A stretch of 64,000 nt of DNA, from positions 1 through 64,000 of the forward strand of contig JAQFVV010000229.1 of assembly GCA_028023455.1 (NCBI GenBank). The letters are read 5' to 3'. This document shows, piece after piece, positions 48,253-59,665 of the stretch (positions are counted from its first letter, which is position 1; each line of letters begins with the position of its first letter). The stretch is from Epiperipatus broadwayi (lineage: Eukaryota > Onychophora > Udeonychophora > Euonychophora > Peripatidae). Below the pieces are notes generated by a model. The model was given only the letters and a program-made list of their open reading frames with translations. It was not told the origin of the DNA and did no database searches. The translations under genes were made by a program, and so were the position numbers.

Positions 48253-49949
48253 TGTACCGAGATACATCAGGAAGGAGTGTGCTTTCTACGGAGTTACACA
48301 TAATTTTTTAAAAAAATATAAATTGATAAACGATTTGCGTAAATATTTAATAAAAATAAAAGGTCTTGTAGGGTAAAATAAGAATAAAAGGATTTTTTTC
48401 CTCATAGACAGGTTTATCATTAAAAGCATAAATTAGACAGTTTTATAAGATATAATTTTGAATCGTATTTAAATAAAACCTAAAGAACTAAAATTTGATT
48501 TAAGATTGCTTTAAGAAAAAAAAAAAACAAGGTGGAATTCGTTTTGTCTTATAATTATAATAATAATAATAATAAAAAAATGTAATCAAAGGAATGTAGT
48601 GAACAATGGGAGCTAATGACGAACATAAGAAATTTTCATTAAACGGCTAGTTAGTGAAAATAACTTTAACAAAGAAATTGAAATAACTCTAACAAAGAAA
48701 TTGAAAATAACTTTAACAAAGAAATTGGAATAAAGAAATTGAAATAACTCTAGCAGAGAGTACAAAGAAATTAAATGACCAATGCAAACACCAGAAAGTC
48801 AGCACGGACCATAACTAAAACACCAGAGGATTAGTTACGTATTGTAGATTGAATCCGCAAAATAAGGACCGTAAAATATAAAAGGGCGAATTTTCTATTG
48901 TATTATTAATTAAAATTATTTTTATAGATCGAGAGCATTGAATATTAATATATGTCTCAAGTTAAATATAATGCTGCACTGTTAAACCCATCGTGTGAAC
49001 AACAGGCCGAATCCTTCCCCCAATACCAATAGCAAACAGTTCAAATGTTGATCATGGTCACGTAAAACAAGAAGGAGACGGAGTGTCCACGTGGAGCCCA
49101 CAGGATCCCAACGACATCGGGAAAAGGATTGCAAAGAGTTAGCGCTAACTGACCGAATGAAATACTATCAGAAGCAACGCTCGGAACCGTGCATAATGGA
49201 GAAAGCTAGGTAATGTTTATTTCAATTTCTAATTCACTAATTAAAAGCCGTAATAATAAATGGAATAATAAACTCTGAACTTTATGGTACGAACAATAAT
49301 TATTAGTTGTCTTTAACTCCATTACCCAGAGATTTTATTGTGACTGTGTGTATAATTATTTTTTTTATGTATTTATAATATGAAATTTTGATTGTATTAA
49401 ATATTATCTGAACTTAAACGAAAGTGTAATTAATTATATTATAAGACCAAACGAAGTGTAATAGCGTAAATGGAGACTTCATGGGTTAGTGATTACTTAA
49501 ATTAGATTTAAATTAAATAATTAAATAAAAGAAAAAGAGAAAGCAAGAAATTTAGCGCAGAGAAAGATTCATAAATTGATTTTTTTAGGTAGGCGGATTA
49601 TATTTAATTGATTGTTGTAGCTGAGCTAGCAGGAGCGGGTACTAGATCGTATTGGTCAAGCAGACTTGTCGACAAAGGTCAGCTGGTGCCCATTGGATTT
49701 TTTCCTTTAAATAAATAAAAAGTTTGATTGGCTAATATGTAATCTAGTAAACGAGTGTTAATGTTATTGGCAAATGTTTGCAAGTGATATTGATTACTCT
49801 ACCCGAGGTACCGACAGCCCCGTGATAGGATTTTGTGTAAGAGGGAGGTACAAAGTTCTGATCGAGTCATCATTATAAACATTATACATTTTATTGATTT
49901 TATATAAATAATGTTTTTATAAAATTTATGAGACGACGTGTAAAGGGCT
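48253..49949 (+). repeat. 3' LTR
   Basis: This is homologous to 44741-46561, with scattered substitutions (for example TGTACCGAGATAC versus TGTACCAAGATAC) and a shorter 24-bp minisatellite. The substitutions show the element is not brand new. Divergence was not computed. Confidence 0.9.
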
Positions 49950-50024
49950 GAAGGTTTTATTTTCAATATATATATATATTAAAAGCATAAAGCTAAACTC
50001 GTCAATAAATAACCAAAATTACTC

Positions 50025-50600
50025 CAAATTCACAATTCAACCAGTCTAGCCAAAAAAAATAAACTCTAAAACACTACCAATGGTTTTACAGCTACAGACA
50101 GACTTCTCATGTGCAAAGAACTATAAAATAACAACATATTTAAATTAAATATTACTCACAATTCCACTTACTTTCCATCCACTTTTAAACTTAAAAGAAC
50201 TTTTAAATAAATTAATTACTTCAGAATCATACATTTTTAACACTATTCTTTAATTCTTAGTTTTATTTCATTTTTCTCAAAGAAGACAACCTTATTAATT
50301 TTGATGAAGCTAAGGTTGTCTTGTTTGAGAAAAATAAAAAAAAAAAATTAAAAAATCTTTATTATTAAAGAATTATGAAAAAAGTGTTAAAAATTTATGA
50401 TTCTGAAGCAATTAATTTAGTTAAAAGTTCTTTTAAGTTTAAAAGTGGACTGGGAAAGAAAGGAATTGTGGGTAATGTTTAGTTTAAATATGTTATTTTA
50501 TAGTTCTTAACACTTGAGAAGTCTGCTTCTAGCAGTAAAACCATTGGTAGTGTTTTAGAGTTTATGTTTTGGCTATTCTGGTTGAGTTGTAAAGTTGGGA
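50025..50600. mobile_element. Foldback element with ~270-bp arms
   Basis: The inner arms AAGACAACCTTA (50283-50294) and TAAGGTTGTCTT (50311-50322) flank a 16-nt loop, and homology continues outward on both sides to about 50025 and 50600. Checkpoints are CTCTAAAACACTACCAATGG against CCATTGGTAGTGTTTTAGAG, and TTAAACTTAAAAGAACTTTT against AAAAGTTCTTTTAAGTTTAA. No coding capacity; MITE-like. It begins some 75 bp after the LTR element. Confidence 0.82.
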
Positions 50601-50959
50601 TAATTTTGATTATATATTTATTATATTATATTTCATATCTGTTGTCCATAATGTAATACACAAACACACACACATACACACACACATATATATATTAAAA
50701 CAGAATTGATCTCATGGCACACAACTTAACAGTGTGTATTGTATAATGTTCAAAAGGAAAAGTAGAAATAAACACAGACTAAATTTACTTTATTCAAAAT
50801 GTTTAGACTGGAATAGTTGTAATAGTGGTTAAATAATAATTTTTGATAATTTCGAAGTAAGATAAAGTATTTAAAATCAAAAATATAAAAATCTCTATTC
50901 AGTGCAAATAACATTGACTTTTTTGATTTTTCTAACTATAACATATTTCTAAAAAACAT

Positions 50960-51700
50960 ATATATATATATATTTTCTTTAATGTACCTTGATTATAATT
51001 ATTCCTGTAAACTGTTTTTAGTTAAAAGCATTCAAGCATTTTTATACAGAAATATGCAACTGTGCAAGTTTGAAGCGAATAGAAAGAATAAAATACATCT
51101 CTACACCAAAGATCTACTACAAGCAGGCTACAAACTCAACATTATTAACAATAAATTTAAACAATTTTATAAGAAAATCATAGACAATAAAAACGATACT
51201 AAAATTCCATATATCACTCTTCCACACATACCTAAAATCTCCTCCCAATTAATTAAAGTTTTGTCCAATAAATTTAAAATTAGTTTTCTTACACCTCCAT
51301 GCACTAATCATCTAATCAACAACTCTAAGGATAAAATCTAACCTTCTCAGACCCCCCCCCCCATTTCGTTTACAGCATATCATGCCTGCAACCTGGTTGC
51401 CGGGCCATTTATTTTGGGGAAACCAAAGCAGGCATAATCAACAGGACAGCACAACATAGATACACCTATAATAGAGCAAAGAAAAACAATAACTCATCAA
51501 CATTCTTAGAACATTCCAAGAAGACAGGACATATGTTTGAACCCTCCAACCCCAAAATAGTTGACATTGAGAAAAATGACATCAAGCAGAAAATCAGAGA
51601 AGCATACTTCATTAATGGCAATAATAATGCTATCAATAGACAGGATACCTACTTTGTCATCTCCAAAAGTTGGACTATCTAGCTCATTTGCATACATTTT
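50960..51700 (+). pseudogene. 5'-truncated PLE fragment (RT connection and GIY-YIG)
   Basis: The ORF 50982-51341 encodes FLYRNMQLCKFEANRKN, KDLLQAGYKLNIINNKF, PHIPKISSQLIKVLSNKF and NNSKDKI. These correspond to the region between RT and GIY-YIG in the intact copy. After a C-homopolymer frameshift near 51349-51361, another frame gives SCLQPGC, YFGETKAGIINRTAQHRYTY, FLEHSKKTGHMF, KIREAYFIN and NRQDTYF, ending at a stop near 51680. RT catalytic motifs are absent. The ORFs at 51506-51742 (minus) and 51561-51791 are out-of-frame shadows. Confidence 0.8.
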
Positions 51701-51753
51701 GCATACTGCTTTGTTTCCTTGCCCTATTTCCTCATTTTGCATCTCACATTACC

Positions 51754-51791
51754 ACTATAAATATGAGGCAAATAGCCTTGAAAGTGCTTAG
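51754..51791 (+). ncRNA. Hammerhead-like hairpin, 3' of truncated PLE
   Basis: CTA, TAAATATGA, GGC-loop-GCC, TT, GAAA, GTGC, T, T, TAG-like closing strand. The closing stem CTA/TAG differs in sequence from the other copies but still pairs, and the loop-proximal stem GGC/GCC is kept. It lies about 75 bp after the GIY-YIG stop, as in the other PLE copies. Confidence 0.4.
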
Positions 51792-52435
51792 CATATAATA
51801 ATTTTTGAATCTTTATAACTTCTCGTTTAAGTGTTTCATACGCTTTTTAATTTGTATATTAAAAGCTTTAAGAAAATTTTTAACTGATTGTTTTTTAATT
51901 AATATAAATCAACAACAAAATGATGTAATTAAATTATCTGCTTTTTAAAATATCAAGATAGAAAAACATAATTATCCTCTTTTCAAATTTCACTATAGAG
52001 TATAAATCAAGAGTTTAAGTAAAAGGATTATTATTAGGTTATTAGAGTATAGAGAATGCTGTTGCATCCTGTGTTAAAATAAGCTTCAAAGAACCATTGC
52101 TAATCTCCATATCAGTTGACCTTGAATTTCCATAAAAGTAGGGATGTCTTCATAGCCAATATGTAAAACATTGTAGGCTCTATCTGGCTGCAATCCAGTA
52201 AGATACAGAAGCTAAATGGAGTTGGATATTGGCAATGCTTACTTGATGTATTTTATCCTGAAAATGATCACATGACTCACAGTATTGTACATTGTATATT
52301 TACTGTTTTATACAATATAAGCATGGTAATACAGAGGAAAGAATTACTGACAGTCACACATATATTATGAATATAGTTCTAAAAGAACAAAGAAGCAGTC
52401 TTATTCCAAGTAAGTTATTTAACTTGAGCTGTACA

Positions 52436-52845
52436 AAGAGAGAAATTCTGATCACTGTCATGAATGTTTTACCAACTGAAACATTAACTGAAACAATGAG
52501 GGTGTTTATAATCCTTTTAGGACATTTTTTCTTTATGGACCTTTGATTGATTTTTAGGTTGACATCATAATTATATTTTATGTATATTCTTTTTGTTTAT
52601 TTTTTTCATTTATCATAGATTGAAGAAGGGTATGAATTCTTGGTATGTTAGAAAAGGTGGAAGCATTATTAACTTTATTTTTAAATTGAAATATATAGGT
52701 TCAGGCATAAACTTGCATACTGATGAATTTAATCATCAGCAGGGTGAGAGGTCAGATTTTATCTTCTTACACATTAAATGCCAACACTTGTACAATTACA
52801 TTGTTATTTGTTGTTTGTTTGTTAATACTAATTATTGAGTTAGAC
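52436..52845 (+). repeat. Copy 1 of a ~400-bp repeat found 3' of two PLEs
   Basis: The segment is homologous to 59666-60062, with shared blocks TTTATAATCCTTTTAGGACA, TTATCATAGATTGAAGAAGGGTATGAATT and ACACATTAAATGCCAACACTT. The GAAGGGTATGAATT...GTTAGAAAAGG portion resembles the PLE hairpin region in degenerate form. The small ORFs inside (52292-52546, 52593-52838) lack recognisable domains. Confidence 0.7.
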
Positions 52846-52864
52846 AAATAAAAAAAGGGATAAT

Positions 52865-53885
52865 ACACATAATAAAACTTCTGTCTAATAATATGCTTGG
52901 AAAGTTAAATTTTAGAAACAACTTATAAAAATATTTCTAAATAAAATAATGAACCATGCCAACACTACCATGACCAGAGATTGATTAATCTAATAAATTG
53001 TTTCATTTAGAAAATAATGATAACTCTCTTTTTTAACTGCTACCAAATAAAGACCACTGAGTATCAAAGAAACGAATCAGGACAAATACTCTTAACCACC
53101 CATTTATAATTTAACTAATGCATAAGTTATCCAAAGTGAAACTTACTTGTATTTGTAGTCAGATCTTCAAATATTACAAAAATTGGTATCTTGTAACAAT
53201 ATGGAGAAATATAATCATAGATAACTCCTACTATCAAGCATATATATCAAAGACAGGTTTTGTAAAAAGACTCATGAGAACAGAGTTTAACTCAAAAAGC
53301 CAAGAAATTCTAATATTAGGTAATGGGCCAGTTATAGATTGTAACTCTGAACTAACATACCCTAGCAAAAAAAATAACATATTTTTTTTAGGGAAGCTTA
53401 ATTTAATTTCAGAACAACAATCCTAGATAATAATTAATAAATCACTCAAAAATTAGGACTCTAGGTCAATATATTTATGTCAAGCCTTAAAAGATAGAGG
53501 GTATAATTGAGTAATTAAAGATATTGTTTTATCTTTAACATCTTTTTTATGGAGGGATATGTAAGATGTGGTCTTATATCAACCACCAAAACTATTAAAA
53601 TCACCCTTACATAATTTAAATCCGATAGCCACAGTAACAACATTCTCTACATATACTATAAAGCAAGTTATATATATATAATGAGAATGAAAATCAAAGG
53701 AAACTTATTACCAAAAGATGAAATAGGTCACAAGCATGGTAGCGAAAAACAAGTAACTGTTTTTAAAATTAAATTAAATTTTCTTCTACAATTAAGCATT
53801 TAACAAATCTATGATAAATATATAATATAAACTAAACTATAAAACTTAAATATTAATACTTACCTTTGCTATAAAACATCCATTG
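52865..53885 (-). repeat. Copy 2 of the ~1-kb dispersed repeat
   Basis: This is the inverted counterpart of 3715-4650. The 102-codon ORF at 53118-53426 lies within it, has no domain that I recognise, and is not preserved as an ORF in the other copy. It is therefore not called as a gene. Confidence 0.75.
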
Positions 53886-55180
53886 TTGTTTAATTTGCAG
53901 ACAGTACAACAATACAAGGAAAGGAAGATCAGATTTAGATGTAAACAAGTTAATAAAAAAAAATTAAATGAAAAAAAATTTTTTTTTGTTATTAATCAAA
54001 TATATATATATATTGTGCCAGACCGTAAAATATCCACGCACAAGATGGCTGTAGCCAACAAATTGGTACAGCTAAATTTATTGAATTCATTAAATAAAAT
54101 AAAAAGGAATAAACAATGAGAGTTGGTCTATACTAAATTCCCATCTCCTCGCATACACAACTAACACATATATTATTTATTTTGAATTAATAACCCACTA
54201 TAAATGTGTCATTTATTGTAAATGTTCGAATATGTATAATAACACACTATATATATATATTTGTAAACGTATATGTAATACGTATATGTATAAAGATTTT
54301 CGTATATATATATATTTCTTTTTGATAATTTTTAAAATGTTTTTTATTTTATTTGAAAAAATATATATATAAAAATATTTTTTGGGTGATTGACAAGAAT
54401 CTTCTGTTTAAAAGGTGGATTTGATTAATCTTTGTTTTTCTATTTTTACTTTTTTGTATGTAATCAGGCAGTTTTTTTTAATTAATTAATTTGTAAATCA
54501 ATTCCAAATTTGTTATCTAAAGAATGTGGGTGGTCTATTACTCCAATATGAAGTTTTGAAATTCCTAAAAAGAGATTTTTGAAACAAGATTTTTATAAAG
54601 AATATACAAAAGTAAAATTATCTGATGCAATAGCTTGAAGGGGGATGTAAGTAATTGAAACTTGTGGGTGGATGGGGATATACCATAACCTACCTAGGAG
54701 GTGAACAAAAAGTTTTTAGTTGTTGATTAGTGTTGGACAGAGAAAGCCACATAAATCCATGCATGGTGTAAAATATTAATGATTAATATTGAACTGAGAA
54801 GGACATGAATCTATAGGTGGTATACGATATCATTATTGAATGGACACAGTTATAGAACCTATCTGTGCAGTATGGCGAGATCATATTAGACATTTATTCT
54901 TTTGATGAATATGCTTTTGGATTGCTGAATATTTTTTTTTATTCAAGAATGAGCTTAATTCATCTAAGTTCTAGAATGAACATAGACTTCTGTAGAAGAT
55001 CTTTCCTGGTGGTTTGCGCAAATAGTAACCAAAGCCACCAACACCCATATGATGTGAAAAATCATAGAAGCATATGCCATTCAGTAATCAATCAAAAAGA
55101 AAGAAATATATTTTGGAGTCCCATGTTTAAAATGACAAACAAGTTTAATCTGATAGCCTACAAAAGCATGGAGTAGGAAG
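53886..55180. other. AT-rich stretch, no gene called
   Basis: Contains several TA-rich tracts (for example 54000-54015, 54247-54262, 54305-54320). The ORFs at 53883-54119 and 54865-55176 are low-complexity or lack motifs. No TIR or LTR was noticed. Confidence 0.45.
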
Positions 55181-55380
55181 AACCGTAGCAGTACACCCGC
55201 CAGTTCAGATATGTGGTCACCAAGATGGATGTCAGAGACTCAGTATACCCTGATTGAAGGACTCTACAAGGAGGGCGAGGGGTTAAAGTGAATGTCACCA
55301 TCTTTCTGGTAGTTGAGATGGTCTGCCCAGGAGTTTGAACCTGGAGAGCAAGCAGATAAAGATGAAAATGAAAAAAAAAA
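55180..55380 (+). repeat. GC-richer SINE-like segment (candidate)
   Basis: About 200 bp of GC-richer sequence ends in an A-rich tail (GATGAAAATG then ten A). Within it GAGTTTGAACCTGG resembles a pol III B box and CTGGTAGTTGAGATGG resembles an A box. Their spacing is shorter than in a tRNA, so the assignment is weak. No TSD was found. Confidence 0.28.
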
Positions 55381-57060
55381 TGTTTATAATTTTTTATATA
55401 GTTTGTTATTTGTATTTTTTTTAAAGTGTATATAACTCAGATAATTGAAATAGTTACTAACACATGATAAAATATATTACTTTTTTTTTGTTATTATATG
55501 AAATATTGTAAAATAATTTTGCTGATGCACAGATCTCATTCAAACCTACTAAATATAAGATTATTATTATTTCTTGTTCTTTTACCCTATTTCACCTTTA
55601 TCTCTTATTTAATGTTAAACATGGTGGCATCACCTTACGTGGAGTGATATATATAGACAGCCTATACATTTTTTAAAAATTTTTTTTTATATAAAAAAAA
55701 AAATATACATATACGTAAATTATTATTTTACATATTCAAAGGTAAAGGTATATCTAATCCTAAGAGTTTATATGTGCAAATGAGGAAAGTTCAAGGGGTT
55801 AGATCTGTGTATAACTTATTTTAGTATTTTGAAAATTTAGAAATATAAAACATTTCGTTGTTTTGTGCAAGGAAAGGGAATATAGACCACTCACACAGTG
55901 GCATCCATATCTAACCATTTGTATTCATAGCAATTAAATTCAACTAGATGTAAATTAGAAAATGGATTTTTTTTTGTTTAATCTAACTAGATCTTGAACA
56001 TAAAGATTTAGATGTTCTTGTATAATTATATGTAGACTTGTGAAATTGGGATAGAAAGCCCTATAATTAATTTAAGATTCAATATTCTAATGTTTAAAAA
56101 AATATATATATATGGTGAAGGGGGAATTTTGTTAAATAAATTATATATATTCTCATACTTTATTTGTTATTGTGTAATCTATTATAAAGTAAAGAAAATT
56201 AATAATAATAAAATATAATCACCTATTTGTGATGTTTGTTGACCACGGCTATAAAAAGTTATAGCAATACTTATTCAAAGTATCTGAGATAGAGAATTAG
56301 AATTGAGCTAGCCATAGGGATATTATATCAGGGAGTTAAATTAGAATATTTTCACCCAGTTTTCCTTCATCCAAATTAAATGTATGTACGATAAACTCTT
56401 TGAATACTCTCTCAGCAGAAAGGGAAGGGAAAATTATTTAACTTTTTGCTTTCTTTTATTGTGTTGGGGGTGGCGCTAAGGATTGTTAAATTAATACAAT
56501 CTTTTAAAGGTATGTGAAGAGCGAGGGAAAACATCTACCAGGCAAATAGATATTAGGGTGGAAATATAAATGGTTTAACAGGGAAAGATTTTGTTTTTTT
56601 AATCGAAATCAAATTTCTTTATTCTAATAATTAGTAACATAATACTCGCTTGTATTTAACCCCGGGTATTACCGAAGATTGTTATCGATCTCTCATTTTA
56701 AATGTACACGTCATTTCATGCTTGTGACATACAGATATATGCATCATTTTTTTAAATGGAGATGGCAAATGGGTTTCAAACAGGTACAGTAAACTGATGC
56801 CAAAGTGAAAACCAAATGAGGGATTCGAACCGGTACAATATATATATATGTAAATCATAACAAATAACATAATTAATTCAATGCATGAACATGAACCTGC
56901 ACTTTGAAAGAATCAAATTCACATTAAAACAGATCGACCATGTTTTGGTGTTTAACAAAAGATATAAATAAATGACCTCAAAAATCAGTTCAAAAACACT
57001 TATCAGCTAACTAACTTGTACATTTTGAGAGTGGAAAATTAAACTTGTGATTCAAATAGA
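55380..57060. other. AT-rich stretch with one tRNA-like word, no gene
   Basis: No credible coding sequence. On the minus strand near 56840-56820, CCGGTTCGAATCCC followed by sequence to about 56690 could be the B-box end of a SINE with a (TA)n flank. No A box is visible. The minus ORF at 56682-56870 simply reads through this. Confidence 0.4.
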
Positions 57061-57366
57061 AAAGTCTGCCACCACCAACATAAAAATCTTAAACAAGAAT
57101 ATCTCATTGGATATCAATTAAATCTAAATTAAAAGAGAATGGATTCAAACCCATCCAACTAAGGGATTTTAAATTAGAAATCCCCCAAAACAGCTTGAAT
57201 CTATTCATTATTTCAAAAATATTTTCAATGTTGAGTTGAAGAGTAGATCAACTCTAACTTTAGATTCCCAACAGCAAATATCTTGCTTTTCAACAAATTC
57301 AAAAATTTTTATCGACTACATATATAGAAATATATACAATGATGCACTGCTAAGTATGAAATTACC

Positions 57367-59391
57367 TTGCCGCCTTGGATTACAGAAAAAATTGAAATTT
57401 CTGAAAGAAAGTTCGCAGTTAAGTTCGAATGCAAATTAAGGTTTTTAGCGGAAAAACAAAATATTAACATTCATACATTGAAAGAGAACTTTGTTAACAG
57501 ATCTACTGTTGCTCCTTCAGCAGAAATTAAAACAGTTTTCTCATTGGATCCTAAATTTGTTGGAGGACAATGGAAATGCCCAAAACTGGAGTTAATTGCA
57601 GACACAGAGTCTAGTCTTCTAAACAACCCTCAGAGAGACAACATTATTGCTAATATTGCTAAATCTATACGACATAAACAAATATAGGCGAGATCTGACA
57701 ATTGGAACAACAACATTGAAAAAACTAAACAATTTTTAAAAAACAACAACATTATATGTTTAAAAGAAGACAAGGGCAACAGATTTGTGCTCTTAGATTA
57801 TAAAGATTATAAAGATAAAATGACCACCGAAATCGTAAAGTTAAAATTCAATTTAGTTGAAAATTTTAACAACAAGCTGAATAGGGAGAAATTCATTTCC
57901 ACAATTCTTAGAGCTCACAAAGATAAAGGCATATCGAGAGCAGAATATTATAGGATTTATCCTTCTGCTACCAGGCCACCTAGAATGTTTGCCAATTCTA
58001 AGCTACATAAACCCCAAGAACCTTTAAGACTTATGTTGGATTTTGGAGGTGTGCACTATTTCGAAACGGCCAAGCTGGTAAATCAGTGGTTAGTTGACTG
58101 TGTGGGTTTTGGTGACTTCACCATCAAATATTCATTTGAATTTGTTAGAAGAATCAAGGATATATTAATAGATCAGAATTTTGTAACTGCAGCCATGGAT
58201 GTGACCGAATTATATGGATCGATTAATAGGAAATGGTCAATTGAAATCATCCACAAAGAATTAATAAATAAGCATTGCCCAAATGAGCACATGAACTTCA
58301 TTTTATCCTTCCTCAACTGGTTGGACAATAACATCTTTACAACTTTTGAGGGTCATTGGTATGATATGAAAGAAGGTTGGCCTATGGGTCTTCCCCTAAG
58401 TGGAATAATATCCAGCATCTTCTTAAACTTTTTTGAAAAACATACCATTGTTAAACACACTGCTAACATTGCTGGATTAATTTACGTGCGCTATGTAGAT
58501 GATATATTTATGGCAGTGCCAAAAAATGTAATTGTCAATATTCAAAATGAATTACAACTACAATCTAAATTGATCATAAACACCACTTGGGAGAACGAAG
58601 GGCAGAAGCTTAAATATTTGGATTTGCTGGACCATAGAGAAATCAGAGATCTGCATTATAGTATGATAGTTAAACCCCTTGAGATCCGAGGCTTTACTCA
58701 CCCGAAATCCATGTCACCTACTGCACATAAATTCGCAAAGCTCAATGCGTTTTTATTTAGAAATCAAAATTTATGTAAATTTGAAGCCGATAGAAAGACC
58801 AACATCGCAATTTATATAAAAGATTTGCTTAGCGTAGGTTTCAGCTACAGATCAATTGCAAAGAAAATTAAGCAATTTCACAGTAAACTAATAGCTAACC
58901 ACAAAAATAAGGATAAGCCTCAAATTACACTCCTTTATATTCCCAAAGTATCACAACAGATAATAAAGACTTTAACTGGGGAATTTAAGGTTGGTTTTCG
59001 TACTCCCCCTAATTGTAACAGACTCATTAATAATTCAAAGGATAGAACAGACCCATCTCAAACACCCCAGGTGATTTACAGCATGTCATGTCCACAGGCT
59101 GGATGCAAAGCCATATACTATGGGGAAACCAAGGCCACTGTTCACAACAGAGCTGCTCAACACTTGTATACCTATAGAAGAGCAAAAAAGAACAGCGATA
59201 ACTTTTCAATATTTTTGGAACATGAAAAGCAGACTGGCCATGTGTTCGAACCAGGCAACCCCAGGATTGTATGCCCTGAAACCAATGACTGTAAAAGAAA
59301 GATCAAAGAGGCGTACTTCATTGTTTGCGACAACAATTCTGTCAATAGACGCGACACGTGTTTTTCCATTTCAAAAAAATGGTCAAACTGA
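57367..59391 (+). pseudogene. PLE reverse transcriptase/GIY-YIG gene with a single in-frame stop
   Basis: The frame runs 675 codons including a TAG at 57685-57687 and the final stop. An N-terminal part (57367-57684) contains FAVKFECKLRFLAEK and NNPQRDNIIANIAK. The main ORF from the ATG at 57787 has 534 residues: PSATRPPRMFANSKLHKP (about 59-76), motif A AAMDVTELYGSI (about 135-146), motif B GWPMGLPLSG (197-206), motif C YVRYVDDIF (233-241) and LKYLDLL. The GIY-YIG domain has CPQAGC (435-440), YYGETKATVHNR (444-455), H459, KIKEAY with the glutamate near 507, and NRRDTC near 520. Catalytic residues appear intact, so only the stop and the 5' end separate it from a functional protein. Confidence 0.88.
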
Positions 59392-59455
59392 TTTGCATTT
59401 ACATTTGCATATTTGTTATTTAATAACACTACGTAAAGATTTATTACTTTTGTCA

Positions 59456-59493
59456 GCCATGAATATGAGGGCAAACCTCGAAAGCGCTTGGCC
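59456..59493 (+). ncRNA. Hammerhead-like hairpin, 3' of intact PLE gene
   Basis: GCC, ATGAATATGA, GG-loop-CC, TC, GAAA, GCGC, T, T, GGC. The closing stem is GCC/GGC and the second stem is GAGG/CCTC. GCGC is self-complementary, followed by U-U before stem I, as in a minimal stem III with a UH cleavage triplet. The 5' core is ATGAATATGA rather than CUGANGA. Confidence 0.45.
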
Positions 59494-59665
59494 CATTTAA
59501 TAGTTTTAAGCGAAATTTGTTTTGTTTATTTGGAAGCTTCTTTGTCAGCGAGTAAATCGTTTTTAGGCCATCTATGGAGTTGTAACTGCCAAAAACAAGT
59601 TTAATTCAACACAGCATCTATTCATCTCTTCTGTGAGCAACATCAACTTTACTATATAAAAAGGG

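Larger units (their letters stand above)
44741..49949 (+). mobile_element. Gag-only LTR retrotransposon with long LTRs
   Basis: Two direct LTRs (44741-46561, 1821 bp; 48253-49949, 1697 bp) flank a 1.69-kb interior. The interior carries a candidate primer-binding site (46571), an intact gag ORF (46892-48058) and a polypurine tract ending at 48252. There is no protease, RT or integrase between gag and the 3' LTR, so it must be mobilised in trans if at all. The LTRs start TGTACC but share only ...AAAGGGCT at their ends, without a terminal CA. No clear target-site duplication is seen, though both flanks contain CAATATATATATAT. Confidence 0.88.
57230..59500 (+). mobile_element. Nearly intact Penelope-like element
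   Basis: A long coding frame (57367-59391, one in-frame stop) plus a 3' hairpin motif (59456-59493) define the core. The 5' end is uncertain: a frameshift separates it from an upstream fragment (57236-57439). No flanking pseudo-LTR or TSD was identified by eye. Confidence 0.85.

Noticed and set aside
44741-49949. Target-site duplication CAATATATATATAT for the LTR element
   Set aside because: The matching AT tract lies 14 bp beyond the 3' LTR end and is low complexity; coincidence is likely.
53118-53426. 102-codon ORF as a gene
   Set aside because: It lies within the 1-kb dispersed repeat, has no recognised motif, and the inverted copy at 3.7-4.65 kb does not keep it open.
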